From NCBI GenBank assembly GCA_964431965.1, contig CAYSLU010000152.1:1-6980 (forward strand): DNA of 6,980 bases, written 5' to 3'. Positions 1 to 4,887 of the stretch are shown here, in pieces. The notes under the pieces were generated by a model. The model did not search any database. It worked only from the letters and a program-made list of their open reading frames with translations, and was not told the origin of the DNA. Position numbers and translations under genes: made by a program. The stretch is from CAYSLU01 sp964431965. Its GTDB lineage: Bacteria; Verrucomicrobiota; Kiritimatiellia; CAIKKV01; CAYSLU01. The first letter of the stretch is position 1. Every line of letters starts with the position of its first letter.

Positions 1-830
1 GCCGCCGATGGAGTTCAGAACCAGGAGATTGCGGCCCAGCTGAACATGTCTCGCCCCACCGTTCAACTCTGGCGCGAACGCTTCCTGGCGTTGCGCCTGC
101 ACGGGTTGGAGAAAGACGCGCCGCGGCCCGGGCGCATTCCCAGTGTTTCGGCACGCAAGGTTGCCGCCATGGTGAAAGCGACGCTGCATACGACGCCTCC
201 GAATGCGACGCACTGGAGAGCGCGAACCATGGCCAAGGCTCAGCGCATGAGCGAAGCCACGGTCCGACGCGTCTCGCATCAACACCGCCTCAAGCCGCAT
301 TGGGTGGAGACCTCCAAGCTCAGTCGCGACAAGCGATTCGTCGGGAAGCTCTACGATGTCGTCGGCCTGTGCATGAACCCGCCCGACAAGGCATTGGTGC
401 TGTCTGTCGACGAAAGAAGCCTAATCCAAGCCCTGGATCGCACTCAACCCATGCTGGCGTTGCGCCCAGACATTCCGGCTCGGCAGACTCACGACTACAA
501 ACGCAACGGCACCACCACGCGGTTTGCCGCTTTGAGCATGCTCGACGGCACAGTGATCGGCGACTGCATGCCGCGCCACCGGCATCAGGAATTCATCCGC
601 TTTCTCAAGCGTATCGACGAACAGACGCCCCGCGAGCTGGGCCTGCATCTGATTGTCGACCACTGCAGCACGCACAAGCATCCGCGTGTTGCCTCCTGGA
701 TGAGGTGGCATCCTCGCTTCCATCTCCACTTCATCTTCATCCCACATCCAGTTCGTGGCTCGGCAGGGGCGAACGTTGGTTCCGAGAGATAATCGTCAAA
801 TGTAAAGAAGCGTTGGACGCACTGTGCTAG
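1..830 (+). pseudogene. IS630-family transposase, 5' partial, frameshifted and C-terminally deleted
   Basis: Remnant of a DDE transposase that would cut and paste an IS630/Tc1-mariner-type element. The frame is open from base 1 through the first ATG at 46, so the N-terminus lies outside the window. The first codons read as the helix-turn-helix (QEIAAQLNMSRPTVQLWRER). The family core follows: VDERSLIQALDRTQP with the first catalytic Asp at 409-411, then THDYKRNGTTT, then MPRHRHQEFIRFL, then LIVDHCSTHKHP with the second Asp at 658-660. After FHLHF the frame is lost and reads to a stop at 790-792. The expected PTSSSWL...ERWFRE with the catalytic Glu (771-773) continues in the third frame to a stop at 828-830. 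A TTCATC tandem pair sits at the break. After WFRE the protein goes straight to IIVKCKEALDALC, which resembles the family's extreme C-terminus, so about 45 residues seem deleted (inference). It is almost certainly inactive. No terminal inverted repeats were identified. Confidence 0.88.
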
Positions 831-869
831 ACCGCATGCGCCGTATCCGTTGAACCAGAGGAGCAAGAC

Positions 870-2093
870 ATGGACTTCCAGAAGCTGTTTGCGGAGCGCA
901 TCGGAGGCGCCGCGTTCGGAACCACCAGCGAGATCTACAAGTTCGAGAAGATCAAGCGCGCCAAGACGGCCGCCCGCGCCGCCCACGCCGGAGTCGAACT
1001 GCTCGACTTCGGCGTCGGCGAGCCCGATCAGATGGCGCCGGCCGCCATCCGACGCGCGCTGAAGAAGGCGGTCGACGAGCCGGCCAACCGCGGCTACTCC
1101 GACAACGGCATCCGCGAGTTCAAGGTCGCCGCCGCCACGTACATGAGCGAGTTCTTCGGCGTCACGGACCTCAACCCGGACACCGAGATCAACCACAGCA
1201 TCGGATCGAAGCCCGCGCTGGCGATCCTGCCGCTGTGCTTCATCAACCCCGGCGACGTCGCGCTCGTCACCGTACCGGGCTACCCCGTTCTCGGCACGCA
1301 CACGCGCTACGTCGGGGGCCAGGTCGTCAAGCTGCCCCTGCGCAAGGAAAACGGCTTCTACCCGGATCTCGACGCGATCGATCCCGAGGCGGTCCGAAAG
1401 GCCAAGCTCTTCTACGTCAACTACCCGAACAACCCGACCGGCGCCGCTCCCTCGGAGCCGTTCTTCGACAAGCTGATTGCGTTTGCCGAGCGGCACAACA
1501 TCCTGATCGTCCAGGATGCGGCCTACGCGACGCTGGTCTACGGGCGGCCGACCCTGTCCATCCTCAGCCGGCCCGGCGGCCGCAACGTCGCCATCGAACT
1601 GCACTCGATGAGCAAGAGCTACAACATGACCGGCTGGCGCCTGGGCTTCGTGGCCGGCGCACCGCGCATCGTGCAGGCCTATGCCGAGGTGAAGGACAAC
1701 ATCGACTCCGGGCAGTTCAAGGCCATCCAGGTCGCCGCGTGCGCCGGAATCGCGGACAAGAGCCTGTCCGACAAGATCAAGCGCCACTACGAGCGTCGGC
1801 TGCGGAAGATGGTCCGGGTGCTCAAAGGCGTCGGGTTCGACGCGCGCATGCCGGGCGGCACGTTCTACCTCTACGTACGCGCGCCCAAGGGCGCCGGATC
1901 CACGGCCTTCAACACGGCCGAGGACGCCTCGCAGCACCTCATCCGCGAGCACCTCATCTCGACCGTGCCCTGGGACGACGTGGGCTCGTTCCTGCGCTTC
2001 TCGGCGACGTTCGAGTCGGCCGGATCGACGGACGACCAGCGCGTGCTCGACGAGCTGAAGCAGCGGCTGGAGCGCGCCAACCTCCGGTTCTGA
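870..2093 (+). CDS. dapL: LL-diaminopimelate aminotransferase (fold-type I PLP enzyme)
   Basis: A 407-residue cytosolic aminotransferase of class I/II. DapL enzymes convert tetrahydrodipicolinate plus glutamate directly to LL-diaminopimelate, bypassing the succinylase or acetylase steps on the way to meso-DAP for peptidoglycan and lysine. Visible landmarks are the N-terminal FGVGEPD (47-53), YSDNGIREF (76-84), HSIGSKPALA (109-118), NYPNNPTG with the PLP-contacting Asn188, QDAAY with Asp216 and Tyr219, the Schiff-base Lys249 in HSMSKSYNMTGWRLGF (phosphate-binding Arg257), and Arg376 in LRFSATFE for the substrate carboxylate. Length is normal for the family. The start is supported by AGGAG at 859-863, six bases before the ATG. 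It stands alone, 39 bases after a dead transposase and convergent with yajD. No other lysine-pathway genes are present, so the substrate is assigned by overall sequence resemblance only; another class I aminotransferase activity is possible. Confidence 0.8.
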   Translation: MDFQKLFAERIGGAAFGTTSEIYKFEKIKRAKTAARAAHAGVELLDFGVGEPDQMAPAAIRRALKKAVDEPANRGYSDNGIREFKVAAATYMSEFFGVTDLNPDTEINHSIGSKPALAILPLCFINPGDVALVTVPGYPVLGTHTRYVGGQVVKLPLRKENGFYPDLDAIDPEAVRKAKLFYVNYPNNPTGAAPSEPFFDKLIAFAERHNILIVQDAAYATLVYGRPTLSILSRPGGRNVAIELHSMSKSYNMTGWRLGFVAGAPRIVQAYAEVKDNIDSGQFKAIQVAACAGIADKSLSDKIKRHYERRLRKMVRVLKGVGFDARMPGGTFYLYVRAPKGAGSTAFNTAEDASQHLIREHLISTVPWDDVGSFLRFSATFESAGSTDDQRVLDELKQRLERANLRF

Positions 2094-2112
2094 GCCGGAC
2101 GCTCCGACGGCA

Positions 2113-2128
2113 TGTCCGGGCGCGGACA
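2113..2128. terminator. Weak GC hairpin between convergent dapL and yajD
   Basis: TGTCCG (2113-2118) and CGGACA (2123-2128) can form a six-base-pair stem with a four-base loop. It lies in the 50-base gap between two convergent stop codons, where a bidirectional terminator would be expected. There is no T-tract on either side, so intrinsic termination is only a possibility. Confidence 0.3.
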
Positions 2129-2143
2129 AGCGAGGCGTGGCGT

Positions 2144-2530
2144 CTACTTCTTCGCCCCGCCGAACAGGTCGCCCAGCCCGGCGAACGGGTTGGAGATCGG
2201 CGACGGCTTCGCGGGATCGGGAATGCTGTCGTCGTCCTCGCGCCCCGCGTCCGGATGGGCCAGGTGCTCTTCCTCGTGGCAGTAGATGCAGAGCAGCTCC
2301 CAGTTGCTGCCGTCCGGCGGATTATGGTCGTGGTTCAGGTCCTTGTGATGAACCGTCAGCTCGCGCATGCGCGTCCCGGAGAACTCCCGGGCGCACCGGG
2401 CACAGATGTGCGGGAACAGGCCCAGCGCCCGCATCCGGTAGCCCTTCTGCCGCTCCTGCACGTCCCGCCGCAGCTCGGCCGCCACCCGCGCCCGCCGCTC
2501 CGCCTCCGCCCGAATCGGATCTTTCGCCAT
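2144..2530 (-). CDS. yajD: YajD-family HNH nuclease domain protein
   Basis: A 128-residue protein closely resembling E. coli YajD, an HNH-nuclease-family protein whose physiological role is not established. The N-terminal third is basic and helical (AEAERRARVAAELRRD). The metal-binding core begins with CARC (Cys43, Cys46), continues with RELTVHHKDLNHDHN (His61-His62, Asp64) and DGSNWELLCIYCHEEEH (Asn77, Cys81, Cys84, His85, His89). The four cysteines should bind a structural zinc, and the HH...N...H set is the ββα-metal nuclease active site. The tail carries an acidic, proline-rich linker and SNPFAGLGDLFG, matching the NPFA...L tail remembered from YajD. The open frame runs further upstream, but ATG 2530 is chosen because GGGGAGGAG (2538-2546) lies seven bases before it and homology starts just inside. 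It is a single-gene unit, convergent with dapL. No toxin, phage or restriction partner is next to it. Confidence 0.85.
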   Translation of the reverse strand: MAKDPIRAEAERRARVAAELRRDVQERQKGYRMRALGLFPHICARCAREFSGTRMRELTVHHKDLNHDHNPPDGSNWELLCIYCHEEEHLAHPDAGREDDDSIPDPAKPSPISNPFAGLGDLFGGAKK

Positions 2531-2557
2531 GGCCGATCTCCTCCCCGAATACCGGCC

Positions 2558-2586
2558 ATTGTCTCCGGCCCGATGCGCGGACTCAA
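2558..2586 (-). promoter_or_regulatory. Candidate sigma70-type promoter for yajD
   Basis: Read on the minus strand, TTGAGT (2586-2581) and GACAAT (2563-2558) each match four of six consensus bases of the -35 and -10 boxes and are separated by exactly 17 bases. Transcription would begin near 2551, giving an untranslated leader of about 20 bases that still contains the ribosome binding site. Found by eye; in GC-rich DNA such matches can be chance. Confidence 0.38.
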
Positions 2587-2738
2587 TCCCGGAGTGTGCC
2601 CGGAGCGCGCCGCCGACTGACCCTCGCGACGACGGGCCACTCGAAGCGGGCGCGCGCCCCTGCGCCCAACCATCACCCGCCCGCCCCGTCGTCAATCGGC
2701 CCCAGCGAACAGCCTCAGGTGCCGCGTCACGGATTTCC

Positions 2739-2773
2739 TGTAACCTTTCGGCCGCTCGCGGTTCTACTATACT
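2739..2773 (+). promoter_or_regulatory. Candidate promoter (ECF-like or sigma70 -10) for the DUF6132/DUF2892 unit
   Basis: TGTAACC at 2739-2745 is followed after 16 bases by TTCTACT (2762-2768), a spacing and -35-like AAC core resembling promoters read by extracytoplasmic-function sigma factors. Overlapping it, TATACT (2768-2773) matches five of six bases of the sigma70 -10 box, but no good TTGACA-like box lies 16-18 bases upstream. Either reading places transcription start about 25-30 bases before the ATG at 2805. This is the only notably AT-rich patch in the divergent intergenic region, and the rest of 2531-2738 shows nothing recognisable beyond the yajD signals. Confidence 0.38.
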
Positions 2774-2804
2774 GGGAATGGAGCCCACGGAAGAGGATGG
2801 ACGT

Positions 2805-2969
2805 ATGATGCTGAAATTGGCCATAGGTGTCGTGATCGGCGGAGTCGCGGGCTTCGCCCTGTACCGGTTCGTGGGCTGCGCCAGCGGCGCGTGCCCCATC
2901 ACATCCAACCCGTGGATCAGCACGATCATGGGCATGGTGATGGGCGGACTGGTGGCTGGCGGCCGTTGA
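2805..2969 (+). CDS. DUF6132-like small two-helix membrane protein
   Basis: A 54-residue hydrophobic protein resembling the DUF6132 family, whose function is unknown. Two transmembrane segments are visible, roughly residues 3-23 (IGVVIGGVAGFALY) and 38-52 (STIMGMVMGGLVAG). They are joined by the family-typical loop GCASGACPITSNPW, which carries Cys25 and Cys30. Glycine-rich helices suggest tight helix packing. The start at 2805 is chosen over the in-frame ATG at 2778 because AGAGGA (2792-2797) lies seven bases upstream and the hydrophobic family region begins immediately. A second ATG directly follows at 2808. The stop is 26 bases before the next gene, a DUF2892-like membrane protein, so the two are probably cotranscribed. 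The paired cysteines could serve in thiol redox chemistry or metal/sulfur handling, but that is inference. Confidence 0.72.
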   Translation: MMLKLAIGVVIGGVAGFALYRFVGCASGACPITSNPWISTIMGMVMGGLVAGGR

Positions 2970-2995
2970 ACGGCGGCAGAGGAGGTATCGCACTG

Positions 2996-3211
2996 ATGAC
3001 GACGGAACAGTACGTACGGATCGTAGCGGGATGTTTTGTGCTGATCAGCGTGTCCTTGGGATACTGGGTCCACCCCGGCTGGTTCTGCTTCACGGCCTTT
3101 GTCGGCCTGAACCTGCTGCAGTCGGCCTTCACCGGCTTCTGTCCCCTGGAGTCGATCTTGCGGCGGGCGGGCGTGCCGTCCGCGGCGGGCGGATGCTGCC
3201 GGCCGAAGTGA
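2996..3211 (+). CDS. DUF2892 (YgaP-like transmembrane) family protein
   Basis: A 71-residue inner-membrane protein with the DUF2892 pattern: VRIVAGCFVLISVSLGYWV (first helix, about residues 7-25), then a second hydrophobic helix (28-46) ending in FVGLNLLQSAFTGFCPLESILRRAGV. In this family the module occurs alone or at the C-terminus of rhodanese proteins such as E. coli YgaP, which links it to sulfur transfer or transport. The free-standing form has no assigned role. Cysteines are at 13, 31, 49 (the conserved FCP) and a terminal pair at 67-68 in GGCCRPK, which may be lineage-specific. Translation signals are excellent: AGGAGGT at 2980-2986, nine bases before ATG 2996. It is the second gene of the unit with the DUF6132-like protein. 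No rhodanese, ArsR regulator or thioredoxin gene is nearby. Confidence 0.8.
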   Translation: MTTEQYVRIVAGCFVLISVSLGYWVHPGWFCFTAFVGLNLLQSAFTGFCPLESILRRAGVPSAAGGCCRPK

Positions 3212-3219
3212 CGGTTTCG

Positions 3220-3250
3220 GCCCGCCTGCCTGCGGGCTCGAGCGCGAGCC
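3220..3250. terminator. Two overlapping GC hairpins between convergent units
   Basis: GCCCGC (3220-3225) pairs with GCGGGC (3232-3237) around a six-base loop, and GGCTCG (3235-3240) pairs with CGAGCC (3245-3250) around a four-base loop. The stems share bases 3235-3237, so only one can form fully at a time. They lie in the 50-base gap between the DUF2892 stop and the stop of the minus-strand DUF6268 gene, fitting a bidirectional terminator. No T-tract follows on either strand, which weakens the intrinsic-terminator reading. Confidence 0.4.
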
Positions 3251-3261
3251 GGGGCGATCGG

Positions 3262-4212
3262 CTACCGGATCGCGATTCCCGCTGACACGTCAACCCCGGC
3301 GTCCGCGTCCGCATCGAGAAGGCGGGCGCCGTCATCGCGCAGCTGCAAGTTCCGCCTGAACACGCGGCCCCCGGCCACAAAGATGCGCAGGGGCCCCGCC
3401 ACGTCCCACTCGGCGCCCACCTGTGCCCGGGTAGCCCGATAGCGCCAGTCGAAATCGCCGTGTCCCATGCCGCTCCGCGGGTCGTCCACCGCCCATTCGC
3501 CGCCTGCCGGGCCGGCGCTCACGAAGGCCCGCCACGCCCGGGACGGGGCAAAGGTGACCCTCGGCGCCGGATACATCAGGCGGACCTCCCATTCGGGCGA
3601 CGGATTCCACACCGCTCCGGCCGCCGGCACCAGCCGGTCCCGGCCGAAATCACGGGCGTAGACGGCGCCCACGCTGACCGACACCCCATCGGCGAGCTGG
3701 CGCATCGCCAGAGCGACGACGGAGAGACTGAACGCATCGGGATCCGCGCCGTGCCAGTCGCTGTGCCACCCCGGCGACAGCACCGTCATCGAACCCCAGG
3801 GGCCCCAGAGCGGCGCACGCACGGAGACCGGCAGAGACACCACGTATGATTCGAGGTCGTCGAGCGCGACGTCGTCGAAGTGAAAGCCGGTGCGCTCCAC
3901 GGAAATGCCCGGAAAGACGCTGAGCCGCTCCGACATCAGCAGCGGGTAGCTCGTGGCCCCTTCCAGCCGGTCCACGCGCACGGCCGGATGCGGCCCGGAA
4001 CGCAGGTCAACCGGCACGTCGGACCGCTCGAGCTTCGCGCGCTCCTCCCATCCATAGGCGATGCGCCCGCGCGATCGCTGCGGGATGTTGGATTCGCGGT
4101 CGGCGGCCTGCGTCGCCAAGCCGCCCATCGCCGCGGCGGCGATGGCGACCAGCGCAACTCCGGACCGACGGGCCGCCCGCCCCATCGCCGCGGCTTGTAT
4201 TCCGTCACACAC
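3262..4212 (-). CDS. DUF6268-like outer-membrane beta-barrel protein
   Basis: A 316-residue exported protein of unknown function. A Sec signal peptide is clear: basic GRAARRS, a hydrophobic stretch VALVAIAAAAMGGLA, then TQAAD as a likely cleavage site near residue 36. The rest alternates polar and aromatic/hydrophobic residues as in transmembrane beta strands, for example YVVSLPVSVRAPLW, FSLSVVALAMRQL, VSVSVGAVYARDFG, WEVRLMYPAPRVTF and RAFVSAGPAGGEW. This pattern and order suggest the DUF6268 outer-membrane family; the assignment is by resemblance. The 4212 start is GTG, with AAGG about seven bases upstream. ATG 4185 would give 307 residues and a tidier signal peptide but has no clear Shine-Dalgarno, so the start is uncertain. 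It begins 12 bases after the peroxidase stop, so it is probably translated from the same message. A 14-base direct repeat (4124-4137 and 4181-4194, 57 bases apart) encodes two AAAMG copies in the signal peptide. Confidence 0.65.
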   Translation of the reverse strand: MCDGIQAAAMGRAARRSGVALVAIAAAAMGGLATQAADRESNIPQRSRGRIAYGWEERAKLERSDVPVDLRSGPHPAVRVDRLEGATSYPLLMSERLSVFPGISVERTGFHFDDVALDDLESYVVSLPVSVRAPLWGPWGSMTVLSPGWHSDWHGADPDAFSLSVVALAMRQLADGVSVSVGAVYARDFGRDRLVPAAGAVWNPSPEWEVRLMYPAPRVTFAPSRAWRAFVSAGPAGGEWAVDDPRSGMGHGDFDWRYRATRAQVGAEWDVAGPLRIFVAGGRVFRRNLQLRDDGARLLDADADAGVDVSAGIAIR

Positions 4213-4224
4213 GGAGTGCCTTCG

Positions 4225-4788
4225 TCATCTTGACTTGAGCGCCATGGCGATCGCCTGCGCGAGCTCGGCGCTATCGGGCGTCGTGCGGCTCCCGAAACGG
4301 GCCACGATGCGTCCGTCGCGACCGACGACGAACTTGTTGAAGTTCCAGGATATCTCGCCGGCGCCTTCCGGGCTCGTCGCCGCCTCGGTGAGATAGCGGT
4401 AGAGGGCGTGCTGGTCCTTGCCCTTCACCGAGATCTTCGCGAACATCGGGAAGCTCACGCCATACCGGACCGCGCAGAACTGCTTGATCTCCTCGTTCGT
4501 GCCGGGCTCCTGGCGGGCGAAGTTGTTCGCGGGGAACCCCAGCACGACCAGGCCCGCCTCCCGATTCGCCTGATACAGCTTCTCCAGCCCCGCGTACTGC
4601 CCCGTGAACCCGCACTTGCTGGCCACGTTGACGAGGAGCAGGACCTTGCCCTTGTACTGCGACAGGCTCACGTCCTTGCCATCGATGTCCGTCATCGTGA
4701 ACTGATAGATCCCGCTCATGTCGCCCTCCGCGCCGGCGAGCGTCGCCCCGCACATCGCCACGGTCGCCAGCCATCTCGTCAGCTTCAT
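4225..4788 (-). CDS. Exported glutathione peroxidase-family (thiol) peroxidase
   Basis: A 187-residue GPx-family enzyme that reduces hydrogen peroxide or lipid hydroperoxides at a cysteine thiol. The peroxidatic Cys59 is in NVASKCGFTGQY, and the remaining catalytic residues are Gln93 (RQEPG), Trp148 and Asn149 (SWNFNKF). A resolving-type Cys105 (IKQFC) is kept, which in non-selenium bacterial and plant GPx proteins indicates thioredoxin rather than glutathione as reductant. The usual FPCNQF is FPANNF here, so the third, non-essential cysteine is absent. Residues 1-20 (MKLTRWLATVAMCGATLAGA) look like a Sec signal peptide, so it likely works in the periplasm; Cys13 does not sit in a good lipobox. 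ATG 4788 is chosen over an upstream in-frame start because GGAGGAAGG (4795-4803) lies six bases before it and the signal peptide begins there. The next gene, an outer-membrane protein, follows after 12 bases. No convincing promoter was seen in the 99 bases before it. Confidence 0.88.
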   Translation of the reverse strand: MKLTRWLATVAMCGATLAGAEGDMSGIYQFTMTDIDGKDVSLSQYKGKVLLLVNVASKCGFTGQYAGLEKLYQANREAGLVVLGFPANNFARQEPGTNEEIKQFCAVRYGVSFPMFAKISVKGKDQHALYRYLTEAATSPEGAGEISWNFNKFVVGRDGRIVARFGSRTTPDSAELAQAIAMALKSR

Positions 4789-4873
4789 GTATCGCCTTCC
4801 TCCATGCGCGTCTCCGCGTGCTGAAAGTGTGACTCGGCTGTGCCCCGACCGCAAGCCGAACCGATCCAGCCGT

Positions 4874-4887
4874 GGCGCGGCGGCGCC
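4874..4887 (-). terminator. Short GC hairpin just after the uup stop
   Basis: GGCGC (4874-4878) and GCGCC (4883-4887) form a five-base-pair all-GC stem with a four-base loop directly after the uup stop codon. There is no T-tract. It may partly separate uup from the downstream peroxidase gene, but the stem is short and readthrough is plausible. Confidence 0.22.

Noticed and set aside
831..869. Lysine riboswitch or other leader RNA before dapL
   Set aside because: Only 39 bases separate dapL from the transposase remnant, far too short, and no structured element is visible.
585..2129. Long minus-strand open frame (514 codons) opposite the transposase and dapL
   Set aside because: It is antisense to a well-recognised aminotransferase, has no family motifs and is composed of the low-complexity residues expected from GC-rich antisense reading.
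1235..2620. Plus-strand open frame running through dapL and yajD
   Set aside because: Out of frame with dapL, antisense to yajD, biased composition and no start signal.
2531..3073. N-terminal extension of the yajD frame to 309 codons
   Set aside because: It would run antisense through the DUF6132 gene; homology and the strong Shine-Dalgarno both place the start at 2530.
4612..4614. Selenocysteine at the peroxidatic position of the GPx
   Set aside because: The codon is an ordinary cysteine codon, not TGA, so no selenoprotein is implied.
4789..4854. Upstream start of the peroxidase frame giving 209 residues
   Set aside because: The extra 22 residues are not family-like and would bury the signal peptide; the good ribosome binding site lies at 4795-4803.
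4834..4859. TCGGCT/AGCCGA inverted repeat upstream of the peroxidase gene as an operator
   Set aside because: Six-base arms with a 14-base gap are expected by chance in this GC-rich DNA; no regulator or second site supports it.
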